Shown here piece after piece: positions 7,551 to 14,926 of a stretch of 33,708 nucleotides of DNA (position 1 is the stretch's first letter; every line of letters begins with the position of its first letter). Source of the DNA: a candidate division NC10 bacterium RIFCSPLOWO2_12_FULL_66_18 (GTDB taxonomy: Bacteria; Methylomirabilota; Methylomirabilia; Methylomirabilales; 2-02-FULL-66-22). The position numbers and the translations under genes are program-made. The stretch covers positions 1 to 33,708 of the forward strand of contig METI01000155.1 of NCBI GenBank assembly GCA_001771285.1, in the 5' to 3' direction. The notes under the pieces were generated by a model, which saw only the letters and a list, made by a program, of their open reading frames with translations, was not told the origin of the DNA and searched no databases.

Positions 7551-8462
7551 ATGCAGACGGTATACTTCAACAAGCAATTCGTTCCGCTTTCCGAGGCCAA
7601 GGTGAGCATCCGGACGAATGCCCTGCACTACGGGTCGGGGGTGTTCGAGGGAATTCGCGCCTACTGGAATGCCACCGAGCAGCAACTCTTCGTCTTCAAG
7701 CTCCCCGAGCACTACGAGCGGATGGTCAGCAACTGCAGGGTCCTGAAGCTCAAGCTGGACCACGACGTGAAAGAGCTCTGCGCCATCACCGTGGATCTCC
7801 TCCGCCGGAACCAGCCCAAGGAGGACACCTACATCCGGCCCATCGCCTACATCAGCTCCGAGGGTCTCGGCCCCAAGCTGGTCGGATACGAGACGGGGTT
7901 CGCCATCTACACCATCCCGCTGGGGGACTACATTGACACCTCGGTGGGGATCAGGGTCGGCTTCTCCTCCTGGCGACGGATCAGCGACAACACCATCCCG
8001 GCCCGCTGCAAGGTGACCGGGGGATACGTGAACTCGGCGCTGGCCAGGACCGAGGCGATGGAGCAGGGCTATGACGAGGCGCTCTTCCTGACCCAGGGAG
8101 GCTTCGTGTCCGAGGGCTCGGCGGAGAACCTCTTCCTGGTTCGCAGCGGCACGCTCATCACCCCGGACCGCTCCCAGGACATCCTGGAGGGCATCACCCG
8201 CGATGTCCTGCTGACCCTGTGCCAGGAAGAGCTGGGCCTGACGGTGATCGAGCGCCAGGTCGGCCGCACGGAGCTGTACGTGGCGGACGAGGTGTTCCTC
8301 TGTGGCACCGGTGCCCAGGTCGCCCCGGTGATCGAGGTGGATCGCCGCCCGGTGGGCAGTGGAAAGATGGGCCCCATCACGGCACGCATCCAGCAACTCT
8401 ACTTCGAGGTCGTCAAGGGCAACCACCCCAAGTACCGCCACTGGTGCACGCCGGTGTATTGA
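7551..8462 (+). CDS. ilvE: Branched-chain amino acid aminotransferase (fold type IV)
   Basis: 303 residues, typical for bacterial IlvE. I start at ATG 7551 with GGGGGGAG 4 nt upstream; an in-frame ATG at 7524 would add nine unrelated residues. Motifs in order: ALHYGSGVFEGIRAY near residue 24, the Arg/Tyr block YIRPIAYISSEGLG, the PLP lysine in RCKVTGGYVNSALARTEA, the cofactor phosphate region QGGFVSEGSAENLFLV, and the C-terminal LCGTGAQVAPV. It catalyses the last step of leucine, isoleucine and valine synthesis (2-oxo acid plus glutamate) or the first step of their breakdown. D-amino acid aminotransferase and ADC lyase belong to the same fold, but the length and the FEGIRAY block favour IlvE. 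It has its own promoter at 7480-7508 and converges on the purF operon. Confidence 0.93.
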   Translation: MQTVYFNKQFVPLSEAKVSIRTNALHYGSGVFEGIRAYWNATEQQLFVFKLPEHYERMVSNCRVLKLKLDHDVKELCAITVDLLRRNQPKEDTYIRPIAYISSEGLGPKLVGYETGFAIYTIPLGDYIDTSVGIRVGFSSWRRISDNTIPARCKVTGGYVNSALARTEAMEQGYDEALFLTQGGFVSEGSAENLFLVRSGTLITPDRSQDILEGITRDVLLTLCQEELGLTVIERQVGRTELYVADEVFLCGTGAQVAPVIEVDRRPVGSGKMGPITARIQQLYFEVVKGNHPKYRHWCTPVY

Positions 8463-8515
8463 TACCGGGGGCTGGGGGTCAGGGGTTGGGGATCAGGGGA
8501 AAGAACCCCGGAGGC
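8463..8515. repeat. G-rich periodic repeat after ilvE
   Basis: Immediately after the ilvE stop the plus strand reads as short units of G runs broken by CT, TCA or TT (for example GGGGTCAGGGG and GGGGATCAGGGG), with a period near 8-9 nt. It looks like a degenerate member of the periodic intergenic arrays of this window. G runs of 4-5 repeated this closely could also form a G-quadruplex in the plus-strand RNA. Confidence 0.45.
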
Positions 8516-8516
8516 C

Positions 8517-8554
8517 AAAAAGAACGCGGCCCGGAAGCATCTTCCGGGCCGCGT
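8517..8554 (-). terminator. Intrinsic terminator of the purF operon
   Basis: A perfect 14-bp stem, ACGCGGCCCGGAAG (8524-8537) with its exact complement at 8541-8554, closed by a 3-nt loop. On the minus strand it is followed by TCTTTTT (8523-8517), the U-tract of a rho-independent terminator. It lies 45 nt beyond the stop of the small gene that follows purF. On the plus strand no T-tract follows, so it is mainly a minus-strand terminator, though the hairpin may still protect the ilvE transcript. Confidence 0.88.
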
Positions 8555-8599
8555 CGCCGTTCCAGGATATTCCGCAGCACACCTGCCGCCATCGGCGCG

Positions 8600-8872
8600 C
8601 TACCAGATCTTCGACTCCACGTTCCCTCGATCCTTCACCAGGATGTCCACCAGCGCCAGATTGAAGTAATCCGTTTGCGCGGCCACCGCGGGGTCCACAT
8701 TCTTCTCGTAGTACTTCCGCCCCACATCGAGTTCCTTCTCCAGCACCTGGAACAGGGTGTCGTTCTTGATCCCCTCGGCGATCTTGCCCTGGTTGTACAG
8801 GACGATGTCGCCCACGATCAGCCGGGCCAGGCGCTTGGCGCGCTCGTGCGGGTCCTTGCGATCCACAGGCAT
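8600..8872 (-). CDS. Small conserved-looking protein downstream of purF (function unknown)
   Basis: 90 residues from ATG 8872, with AAAAGG upstream, starting 26 nt after the purF stop. It is mostly helical and highly charged: an N-terminal basic stretch (RKDPHERAKRLARLIVGDIVLYNQGKI), then GIKNDTLFQVLEKELDVGRKYYEKNVD and a hydrophobic C-terminal helix NLALVDILV. There is no signal peptide or membrane segment. I recall similar RLARLIVSDIALYN / LFEVLxxELxxGRxYYE segments in deltaproteobacterial-type genomes, sometimes at the C-terminus of larger zinc-ribbon proteins; this is memory, not a search result. The codon use matches its neighbours and a strong terminator follows it, which supports it as a real last gene of the operon. 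No function is assigned. Confidence 0.8.
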   Translation of the reverse strand: MPVDRKDPHERAKRLARLIVGDIVLYNQGKIAEGIKNDTLFQVLEKELDVGRKYYEKNVDPAVAAQTDYFNLALVDILVKDRGNVESKIW

Positions 8873-8898
8873 GGCTGCCTTTTCCCGGCGGGCGCCGC

Positions 8899-10293
8899 CT
8901 AGGCTTCGAACAGGCGGAGCTGGGCCAGGTCCTCCATGGGGAACGCCACCGGGTACTGCAGGCTGAAGCAGGCGTGGCAGAAGCCGGCATCCTTCCCCAC
9001 GGCCGCCAGCAGGCCCTGCATGCTGAGATACCCCAGGCTGTCGGCCCGGATGTAGCGCCGGATCTCCTCCACCGAGTGGCTGGAGGCGATGAGTTCTTTC
9101 CGGGTGGGGGTATCGATCCCGTAGTAGCACGGGGAGATCGTGGGGGGCGCGCTGATTCGCATGTGGACCTCGCGCGCGCCGGCCGCCCGGAGCATGCTCA
9201 CGATCTTCCGGCTGGTGGTTCCGCGCACGATGGAGTCGTCCACCACCACGACCCGTTTCCCCTCCAGGATCTCGCGCACCGGGTTCAGCTTGATCTTCAC
9301 GCCGAAGTGGCGGATGGCCTGCTTGGGCTCGATGAACGTCCGGCCCACGTAGTGGTTGCGGATGAGGCCGTGATCGAAGGGGAGGACAGACTCCTGGGCA
9401 TAGCCCAGCGCGGCGGGCAGGCCCGAGTCCGGCACCGGGATCACCAGGTCCGCCTCAGCCGGTGCCTCCCGCGCCAGCTGCCGGCCCAGGGCCTTGCGCA
9501 CCCCGGCCACGGTCTGCCCATAGAGCAGGCTGTCGGGGCGGGCGAAGTAGATGTACTCGAAGATGCACTGGGCGGGGAGGCTGGCGGGGAGCGGGCGATA
9601 GGATTTTACCCCGTCCCGCGTGATGTGGACGAACTCGCCCGGCTCCACATCCCGCACGAAGGTCGCCTCGATCAGATCGAAGGCGCATGATTCCGAGGCC
9701 AGGACCCAGTTCTCCCCCAGCCGGCCCAGGGACAGGGGCCGGAATCCGTGGGGGTCGCGGATCCCCAGTAGCTCGGTCTCGTTCATCACCACCAGCGAGT
9801 AGGCGCCGGAGACCCGGCTCAGCGCCGCGGCCGTGGCCTCGACCAGGTCGTCGCTGCCGGAGCGGGCGATCAGGTGGACGATGACTTCGCTGTCGGTGGT
9901 CGAGCTGAAGATGGATCCCCGCGCCTCCAGCTCGGCCTTCAGCAGGTGAGCGTTCACCAGGTTGCCGTTGTGGGCCAGGGCCACCCCGCCGTGGCGGTAG
10001 CTGGCTACGATCGGCTGGGCGTTCTTGAGCTGGGAGCTGCCCGTGGTGGAGTACCGGACGTGGCCGATGGCCAGGGAGCCTTTCAGGCGCCGGAGGCGGG
10101 CCTCGCTGAAGACGTCGGCCACCAGGCCCATGCCCCGTTCCAGGTGCAGCGTGTGGCCGTCCGACACGACGATGCCGGCGCTCTCCTGGCCCCGGTGCTG
10201 GAGGGCATACAATCCGAGGTAGGTAAGATTGGCCGCCTCGGGTCGGCCCAGGATTCCGAAGACGCCGCAGGCTTCCCGAAACTTATCGAACAT
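8899..10293 (-). CDS. purF: Amidophosphoribosyltransferase (iron-sulfur type)
   Basis: 464 residues. It catalyses the first committed step of purine synthesis, PRPP plus glutamine to phosphoribosylamine. The N-terminal Ntn glutaminase domain begins after a short propeptide: the nucleophile is C9 in REACGVFGI. The type I phosphoribosyltransferase loop [17 protein letters not shown] is near residue 350. Four cysteines that in the Bacillus-type enzyme hold a 4Fe-4S cluster are all visible: in CIFEYIYF, in SPCYYGID and the pair in CHACF near the C-terminus. A propeptide plus an oxygen-sensitive cluster is therefore expected. It stands after an AlaC-like aminotransferase gene across a repeat array and before the 90-residue protein. 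Other purine genes are not in the window. Confidence 0.96.
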   Translation of the reverse strand: MFDKFREACGVFGILGRPEAANLTYLGLYALQHRGQESAGIVVSDGHTLHLERGMGLVADVFSEARLRRLKGSLAIGHVRYSTTGSSQLKNAQPIVASYRHGGVALAHNGNLVNAHLLKAELEARGSIFSSTTDSEVIVHLIARSGSDDLVEATAAALSRVSGAYSLVVMNETELLGIRDPHGFRPLSLGRLGENWVLASESCAFDLIEATFVRDVEPGEFVHITRDGVKSYRPLPASLPAQCIFEYIYFARPDSLLYGQTVAGVRKALGRQLAREAPAEADLVIPVPDSGLPAALGYAQESVLPFDHGLIRNHYVGRTFIEPKQAIRHFGVKIKLNPVREILEGKRVVVVDDSIVRGTTSRKIVSMLRAAGAREVHMRISAPPTISPCYYGIDTPTRKELIASSHSVEEIRRYIRADSLGYLSMQGLLAAVGKDAGFCHACFSLQYPVAFPMEDLAQLRLFEA

Positions 10294-10332
10294 CGGCCTC
10301 CCCCATTACCCCACGGGCGGCCCTTTCGGTCA

Positions 10333-10438
10333 AATTGGCGACTTGGCAACTGGGCGATCCGGCAACCAGGGCCCGTAGATGGTTCGATTGGCTGAATGCC
10401 AGATTGCCAAGTTGCCTTATTGCCCGATTGCCCAGATC
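10333..10438. repeat. Periodic inverted-repeat array (GGCAACTTGGCAA units)
   Basis: The gap between the AlaC-like gene and purF is largely filled by units around GGCNACTTGGCAA and GGGCAATC in two facing arms. The left copy GGCGACTTGGCAA (10337-10349) matches the complement of the right copy TTGCCAAGTTGCC (10404-10416) at 12 of 13 positions; the centre is 54 nt. The right arm continues with TTGCC and TTGCCC units at about 9-10 nt spacing up to the AlaC stop codon. Confidence 0.75.
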
Positions 10439-11605
10439 TTACAGGATCCGCTTGATCCCCTGGATCGCCTGGCGGGTCCGGTGCTCGTTCTCCACCAGGG
10501 CGAACCGCACGTACTCGTCCCCGTACTGTCCGAAGCCGATGCCCGGAGACACCGCCACCTTGGCATTTTCCAGGAGGAACTTGCTGAACTCCAGGGAGCC
10601 CATCATCCGGAACTGATCCGGGATCCGGGCCCAGACGAACATGGTGCCCTGGGGCTTGTCGATCTTCCAGCCGACGCGCGTCAGCCCCTCGCACAGGACG
10701 TCCCGGCGCAAGCCGTAGGTCCGCACGATCTCCCCGACGCACTCCTGCGGCCCGTTCAGGGCGATGATGGAGGCGACCTGGATGGGCTGGAACATCCCGT
10801 AGTCCAGGTAGCTCTTGATCCGGGTGAGGGCGGCGATAATCCGGGGATTGCCCACGGCGAAGCCCACGCGCCACCCCGGCATGTTGTAACTCTTGGAGAG
10901 CGTGAAGAACTCCGCGCCCACGTCCTTCGCCCCCGGCGCCTGGAGGAAACTGGGGGCCTGGTACCCGTCGAAGGTGAGGTCCGCGTAGGCGAAATCGTGG
11001 ATCACGATCAGATCGTGGTCTTGCGCGAAGGCCACGATCTTCGTGAAGAAATCCGGGTCCACCACCGCGGTGGTGGGGTTGTGGGGGAAACTCAGGATCA
11101 GAAGCTTCGGCTGGGGCCACGACTCCCGGAAGGCGGCCTGCAGGTTCGCAAAGAAATCCTCCCCCGGGCCCAGCCGGACGTGGCGCACGTCCCCGCCGGC
11201 GATCACGACGGAGTAGGCATGGATCGGGTACGTCGGGTTGGGCACCAGGGCCACGTCCCCGGGCTCCACGATGGCCAGGGCCAGGTGGGACAGCCCTTCC
11301 TTCGCCCCGATGGTGGCGATGGCCTCGGTCTCGGGGTCCAGCTCTACCCCGTGACGCCGCCGGTACCAGTCGCAGATCGCGTGCCGGAGCTTGGTGATCC
11401 CCTTCGAGGCAGAATAGCGGTGATTGCGGGGGTTGCGGGCTGCCTCGCACAGCTTGTCCACGATGTGCGCGGGCGTGGGCAGGTCGGGATTGCCCATGCC
11501 GAAGTCGATGATGTCCTCCCCCCGGGCCCGCGCCTTCACCTTCAGCTCATTCACGATGGAGAAGACGTAGGGCGGCAGCCGCTTGATCCGTTTGAACTCT
11601 TCCAT
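10439..11605 (-). CDS. AlaC-like alanine/valine-type aminotransferase (fold type I)
   Basis: 388 residues, PLP-dependent class I aminotransferase. I start at ATG 11605, with AGGAGAGG upstream; the open frame also has a GTG two codons earlier. Motifs: [22 protein letters not shown] near the N-terminus, the [23 protein letters not shown] block, [25 protein letters not shown], and the PLP lysine in [15 protein letters not shown]; a C-terminal Arg in [13 protein letters not shown] contacts the substrate carboxylate. The DFGMGNPD start and the overall pattern resemble E. coli AlaC, which makes alanine from pyruvate and glutamate; LL-diaminopimelate aminotransferase is a close relative and cannot be excluded. 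It is flanked on both sides by periodic repeat arrays, in the same direction as lipA and purF. Confidence 0.88.
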   Translation of the reverse strand: MEEFKRIKRLPPYVFSIVNELKVKARARGEDIIDFGMGNPDLPTPAHIVDKLCEAARNPRNHRYSASKGITKLRHAICDWYRRRHGVELDPETEAIATIGAKEGLSHLALAIVEPGDVALVPNPTYPIHAYSVVIAGGDVRHVRLGPGEDFFANLQAAFRESWPQPKLLILSFPHNPTTAVVDPDFFTKIVAFAQDHDLIVIHDFAYADLTFDGYQAPSFLQAPGAKDVGAEFFTLSKSYNMPGWRVGFAVGNPRIIAALTRIKSYLDYGMFQPIQVASIIALNGPQECVGEIVRTYGLRRDVLCEGLTRVGWKIDKPQGTMFVWARIPDQFRMMGSLEFSKFLLENAKVAVSPGIGFGQYGDEYVRFALVENEHRTRQAIQGIKRIL

Positions 11606-11625
11606 CGCCACCCTCTCCTACAAAA

Positions 11626-11705
11626 AGCGTTCGATGGTTCGAGCGTTCGGGTGTTCGGGCGTTCGCGAACAACCGAACCACCGAACAGCCGAACTGCCGA
11701 ACGCT
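11626..11705. repeat. 80-nt octamer array: five NNNGTTCG units facing five complements
   Basis: Positions 11626-11665 are five consecutive 8-nt units, each ending in GTTCG, with the first three bases varying. Positions 11666-11705 are five units of the exact reverse core, CGAAC plus three variable bases. There is no loop: the centre reads GTTCG-CGAAC. Read as arms, all five cores (25 positions) match, and the outermost unit matches at all 8, but the variable triplets mostly do not (30 of 40 overall). The array ends 8 nt from the lipA stop and begins 20 nt from the AlaC-like start. Confidence 0.9.
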
Positions 11706-11713
11706 CTTGGTAT

Positions 11714-12631
11714 CTAAGCCGGGACCTCCGCCACCCTGCGGGCGGACAGCTCCGCGTGATACGAGCTGCGGACCAGCGGCCCCGAGTACACCGCCTTGAA
11801 CCCCAGGGCGTCTCCTGCCTCTTCCAGGGCCTTGAACCGGTCTGGATGCACGAATTCCACCACCGGCAGATGCTGCTTCGTGGGTTGCAGGTACTGCCCG
11901 ATGGTCAGGATGTCACAGCCTGCCGCGCGGGCGTCCCGCATCAGGGTCAGGACTTCCGCCTCGGTCTCGCCCAGGCCCAGCATGATCCCGGTCTTGGTGA
12001 CCGGCTGCCCCAACTCCTTGGCGATGCGCAGGACCTCCAGCGACCGATGATAGCGGGCCTGCACCCGGACCTGCTTCGACAGCCGCTCCACCGTCTCCAG
12101 GTTGTGATTGAACACGGTCGGCTGGCTCTCCACCACGGTGCGGATGCTCTCCCGGTTCGTCTTGAAGTCGGGAACCAGCACCTCCACCTGGGCCCCCGGA
12201 TTCAGTTCGTGGATGGCGCGAACCGTGGCCGCGAATTGGGCGGCCCCGCCATCCATCAGGTCGTCCCGGGCCACGGACGTGACCACCACGAAGCTGAGGC
12301 CGAGCCGCCGGCTCACTTCGGCCACGTGCCGCGGCTCCTCCGGATCGGGCGGGCCGGGCCGCCCCGTGGTCACGGCGCAGAATCCGCAGCTCCGCGTGCA
12401 GGTGTCTCCCAGGAGCATGAAGGTGGCCGTCCCCCGCGTCCAGCACTCTCCCTGGTTGGGGCAGCGGGCCTCCTCGCATACCGTGTGCAGCCGAGAGCCG
12501 CCGAGGAGCACCTTCATCTCGTGCACCCGCTCCCAGTGGCCCGCCTTGGCACGCAGCCAGGGCGGGAGCCGGCGCGGCGCAGGCGCGGCCGGTGCCGGCA
12601 TCCCTCCCTTTTCAATCTGCAAGAGTTCCAT
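11714..12631 (-). CDS. lipA: Lipoyl synthase (radical SAM)
   Basis: 305 residues from ATG 12631. An in-frame ATG at 12655 adds eight residues, but these are encoded by a heptamer repeat (GGCTCTC units) and are unlike any LipA N-terminus, so I prefer the later start; neither has a strong ribosome site. LipA inserts two sulfurs into octanoyl groups on E2 or H proteins. Both clusters are visible: the auxiliary-cluster motif CEEARCPNQGEC and the radical SAM motif CTRSCGFC. The conserved C-terminal RSSYHA, whose serine ligates the auxiliary cluster, is also present. It lies directly downstream of lpdA, which encodes the E3 enzyme of the same lipoate-dependent complexes; E1 and E2 genes are not seen. 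Length and motifs are complete. Confidence 0.95.
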   Translation of the reverse strand: MELLQIEKGGMPAPAAPAPRRLPPWLRAKAGHWERVHEMKVLLGGSRLHTVCEEARCPNQGECWTRGTATFMLLGDTCTRSCGFCAVTTGRPGPPDPEEPRHVAEVSRRLGLSFVVVTSVARDDLMDGGAAQFAATVRAIHELNPGAQVEVLVPDFKTNRESIRTVVESQPTVFNHNLETVERLSKQVRVQARYHRSLEVLRIAKELGQPVTKTGIMLGLGETEAEVLTLMRDARAAGCDILTIGQYLQPTKQHLPVVEFVHPDRFKALEEAGDALGFKAVYSGPLVRSSYHAELSARRVAEVPA

Positions 12632-12635
12632 GCTC

Positions 12636-12756
12636 GTCGGCTCTCGGCTCGGCATTGGTTACCCGGGGCCCATCCCCGCCTCTCCCGGACTCTTGTCCAG
12701 GACCGTCGGGGTCCCTCCCCGTGGTCTCGGCTCTCGGCTCGCGGCTCTAGGCTCTC
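12636..12756. repeat. GGCTCTC heptamer repeats between lpdA and lipA
   Basis: Two blocks of the heptamer TCTCGGC in the same orientation: 12636-12650 (next to the lipA start) and 12725-12756, where TCTCGGC, TCTCGGC, TCGCGGC, TCTAGGC and TCTC follow each other with period 7. The second block begins inside the last codons of lpdA and supplies its TAG stop. A 28-nt stretch of it (12729-12756) recurs exactly at 14209-14236, upstream of lpdA. Between the blocks is ordinary GC-rich DNA. Confidence 0.85.
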
Positions 12757-14138
12757 AAACGCGCCTTGTGGATCGCCTGTCCGTGAACATCGTGCATGGC
12801 CTCGCCCATCGCCTCGGACAGCGTCGGGTGGGCGTGGATCGCCTCCGCCACCTGAGCCGCCGTGAGGCCGTGGCGGACCGCCAGCACGCCTTCGGCGATG
12901 ATGTCGGTGGCGTGCGGCCCCACGATGCCGACCCCCAGGACCCTGTCAGTCTGGGCGTCGGCCACCACCTTGACCATGCCCGCCGTCTCGCCGATGCACA
13001 TGGCCTTGCCCAGGGCGGCGAAGTTGAAGCGTCCGACCTTCACGGCGCGGGCCTGCTCCTTGGCCTTGGGCTCGGAGAGGCCCACGCTGGCGATCTCCGG
13101 ATCGGTATAGATGCAATTCGGGACGGCCGAGTAATCCATGGAGGCGCGTCCGCCCGTGGCGTTCACGGCCGCCACCAGTCCCTGCACCGAGGCCACGTGC
13201 GCGAGGAGGGAGATCCCGGTGACATCCCCGATGGCGAAGATCCCCGGGACAGAGGTCTCCATCCGTTCGTTCACCTGGATGGCCCCTCGCTCCACGTTCA
13301 CCCCGACCGCCTCCAGGCCGACCCCCCGGCTGTTCAGGGCGCGTCCCGTGGCGATGAGGACGCGCTCCGCCTCCAGGTTCGTCCCGCCGCTGACCTGGAC
13401 GCGGACACCCGCGGGCGTCGTTTCCACCTTCTCCACCTTCGTATTCACGTGGAAGGCCACGCCCTGTCTCTGCATGGCGCCCTGGAGGACACGGACGAGC
13501 ATCGGGTCTTCCACGGCCAGGATCTGCGGCAGCATCTCCACCACCGTCACCTGCGTCCCGAGGCTGCTGAGCATGGAGGCGAACTCCATCCCGATGACGC
13601 CGCCACCCACGATGAGGAAGGTCCGGGGCAACGCGGACAACTCCAGGGCCTCGGTGCTGGTCAGCACCAGCTCGCCGTCCACCTGCACCCCGGGAATATC
13701 CGCCGGCTCGGAGCCGCTGGCGATGATGATGGCCTTTCCCGTGACGGTCTCGCCGGCGCCGTTGGCCGTGATTCGGACCGTCCTGGCATCCACCAGGCTG
13801 CCCACACCCTGCTTGACCTCGACCTTGGCAGTCCCCAGAAGCGTGTGCACGCCTTTCACCTGCGTGTTGACGATTTCGCTCTTCCGGCTCTGCGCTTTGC
13901 CCCAATCAAAGCTCCAGTTGCTGGCGGTGACACCGAAGATCGCGGCCTCCTTTGCGCGCTTCCACAGCGCGGCCGAATGGATGAGCGCCTTGGAGGGGAT
14001 GCAGCCGCGGTTCAGGCAGGTGCCCCCGACCACGCCCTTTTCAATGAGGCAGACCGTCGCCCCAAGCTGGGCCGCCCGCAGCGCCGCCACGTAGCCGCCC
14101 GGACCCGCCCCCAGGACCACCACGTCGTATGCGCTCAT
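12747..14138 (-). CDS. lpdA: Dihydrolipoyl dehydrogenase (E3)
   Basis: 463 residues, standard for the family. It reoxidises the dihydrolipoyl arm of 2-oxo acid dehydrogenases or of the glycine cleavage H protein, passing electrons to NAD. The N-terminal FAD site is DVVVLGAGPGGYVAALRAAQLG; the redox disulfide is GGTCLNRGCIPSKALI around residue 42; the NAD site is FLIVGGGVIGMEFASMLSSLG; the second FAD motif is GIFAIGDVTG. The C-terminal dimer-interface block HAHPTLSEAMGEAMHD carries the catalytic His-Glu pair. All catalytic residues are present. It is the first gene of the block lpdA-lipA-AlaC-purF on the minus strand. The stop codon lies within a heptamer repeat array that follows. Confidence 0.96.
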   Translation of the reverse strand: MSAYDVVVLGAGPGGYVAALRAAQLGATVCLIEKGVVGGTCLNRGCIPSKALIHSAALWKRAKEAAIFGVTASNWSFDWGKAQSRKSEIVNTQVKGVHTLLGTAKVEVKQGVGSLVDARTVRITANGAGETVTGKAIIIASGSEPADIPGVQVDGELVLTSTEALELSALPRTFLIVGGGVIGMEFASMLSSLGTQVTVVEMLPQILAVEDPMLVRVLQGAMQRQGVAFHVNTKVEKVETTPAGVRVQVSGGTNLEAERVLIATGRALNSRGVGLEAVGVNVERGAIQVNERMETSVPGIFAIGDVTGISLLAHVASVQGLVAAVNATGGRASMDYSAVPNCIYTDPEIASVGLSEPKAKEQARAVKVGRFNFAALGKAMCIGETAGMVKVVADAQTDRVLGVGIVGPHATDIIAEGVLAVRHGLTAAQVAEAIHAHPTLSEAMGEAMHDVHGQAIHKARLRA

Positions 14139-14166
14139 CCCGCTCTAGCTCTCCTTCGCGGATCCG

Positions 14167-14250
14167 CCTCTCTCGGCTCTCGCCTCTCGGCTCGAGGCTC
14201 TCTGACCCGGCTCTCGGCTCGCGGCTCTAGGCTCTACGTCCCGGCTCTCT
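14167..14250. repeat. GGCTCTC heptamer repeats upstream of lpdA
   Basis: At least eight units of the TCTCGGC heptamer and variants (TCTCGCC, TCGAGGC, TCGCGGC, TCTAGGC), mostly in strict 7-nt phase, interrupted by two CCCGG-containing spacers. The stretch 14209-14236 is identical to 12729-12756, the block at the other end of lpdA, so lpdA is flanked by direct copies 1.4 kb apart. Confidence 0.85.
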
Positions 14251-14254
14251 TGAA

Positions 14255-14279
14255 CGACAAAGCCCCCGGCAGGGGGCTT
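14255..14279 (-). terminator. Terminator-like hairpin
   Basis: AAGCCCCC (14260-14267) and GGGGGCTT (14272-14279) form an 8-bp stem with a 4-nt loop. On the minus strand it is followed by TTTGTCGTT, a weak U-tract. There is no intact minus-strand gene just upstream of it, so it may belong to a lost (tRNA-like) gene. It could also shield lpdA from transcription coming from the mazEF side. Confidence 0.5.
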
Positions 14280-14589
14280 GAACCTTACGACAGGAGACAG
14301 AGGAGATAGCGGAATTCCCAACACCATACAGTGACCGAGAAGTCCGCTTCCTCCACTGCGCCAGATCCTTTCCTCTCGCGATGTTGTACGACGCAGGCTA
14401 CCAAAGGAACTCTGGGGTGTCAACGGGTTTTTGCCCCTGGTTTCAGGGATCTGCACCGATGTGCACCCGGGAAGAGAACGGATACGAGATTCGCCTCAAT
14501 TTGACCTTGCGGCGACTTGAAAGGGTACCGCTCAGCTCGGGAGGACATTTCCTATGCGGGGGCTGGGGGACATGAGTGAGTGGTGAGGA

Positions 14590-14629
14590 TTGACATGAAC
14601 AGTAGTATGAGGTAATGTATGCGTACATT
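14590..14629 (+). promoter_or_regulatory. mazEF promoter with overlapping operator dyad
   Basis: TTGACA at 14590-14595, exactly 17 nt of spacer, then TAATGT at 14613-14618 make a strong sigma70-type promoter. The -10 box is embedded in the dyad AATGTA-TGCG-TACATT (14614-14629), whose 6-nt arms are perfect complements. A repressor on this dyad would block polymerase. The position fits autoregulation by the antitoxin encoded 22 nt downstream. The promoter also rules out translation from the ATG at 14615. Confidence 0.75.
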
Positions 14630-14650
14630 GCATCAGTGGAGTGGATGAGA

Positions 14651-14926
14651 ATGGCACGGCGAACACACAGGCTCAGAATCACGGCAAGCCTCGATGCCGG
14701 AGTCGTAAAGGCATTGGACGACCTGGCCAAGCGGCGAGGTCTCTCGTCGCGCAGTCGGGCGCTGGAGGCGGCCCTGTCCTACTGGATCACGGAGCAGGAG
14801 CGGAGGCGGGTCGAGGAGGAGGTGGAGGCGTACTACCGGGGGCGGACCAGTCCGGAGAAACGGGAGGACAAAGAGTGGGCGGAATTCGCTTCCCGGTCGG
14901 CCAGGCATTTGGAGGCAGATGAGTGA
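14651..14926 (+). CDS. MazE/RHH-type antitoxin of a type II toxin-antitoxin pair
   Basis: 91 residues from ATG 14651; GGAG lies 9 nt upstream. The in-frame ATG at 14615 sits inside the -10 box of the promoter, so it cannot be used from that promoter; ATG 14645 is the only close alternative. Residues 5-45 look like a ribbon-helix-helix DNA-binding unit: a basic strand (RRTHRLRITASLD), a helix VVKALDDLAKRRG, a turn and SRSRALEAALSYWITEQ. The C-terminal half (EEEVEAYYRGRTSPEKREDKEW) is acidic and probably disordered until it wraps the toxin. The stop overlaps the toxin GTG by four bases (GTGA). The dyad at 14614-14629 is the likely site it binds. The antitoxin role follows from the neighbour and layout. 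Confidence 0.85.
   Translation: MARRTHRLRITASLDAGVVKALDDLAKRRGLSSRSRALEAALSYWITEQERRRVEEEVEAYYRGRTSPEKREDKEWAEFASRSARHLEADE

Larger units (their letters stand above)
14139..14589. other. Gene-free region upstream of lpdA and of the mazEF pair
   Basis: About 450 nt between divergent lpdA and the mazEF-type pair. The left part holds the GGCTCTC heptamer array (14167-14250) and a terminator-like hairpin (14260-14279). From 14281 on I find no convincing gene. The minus strand around 14290-14370 has tRNA-like box sequences (TGGCGCAGTGG and GGTTCAAGCCC) but no tRNA fold, so it may be a tRNA remnant. The open frames there show no family features. Confidence 0.5.

Noticed and set aside
6237..8441. 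Minus-strand open frame of 734 codons opposite the LLM oxidoreductase and ilvE
   Set aside because: Shadow of two well-supported plus-strand genes; His/Gln/Arg/Gly-rich composition typical of antisense translation.
10379..12865. Very long plus-strand open frame (828 codons) opposite the AlaC-like gene and lipA
   Set aside because: It is antisense to clear, motif-complete genes, has no family features and runs across the repeat arrays. Long antisense frames are expected in GC-rich DNA.
12108..14309. Plus-strand open frame of 733 codons opposite lipA and lpdA
   Set aside because: Same reason: a GC-driven shadow of lpdA with no recognisable domain.
14281..14370. Possible minus-strand tRNA
   Set aside because: TGGCGCAGTGG and GGTTCAAGCCC look like A and B box regions, but the acceptor, D, anticodon and T stems do not pair. 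At most a remnant.
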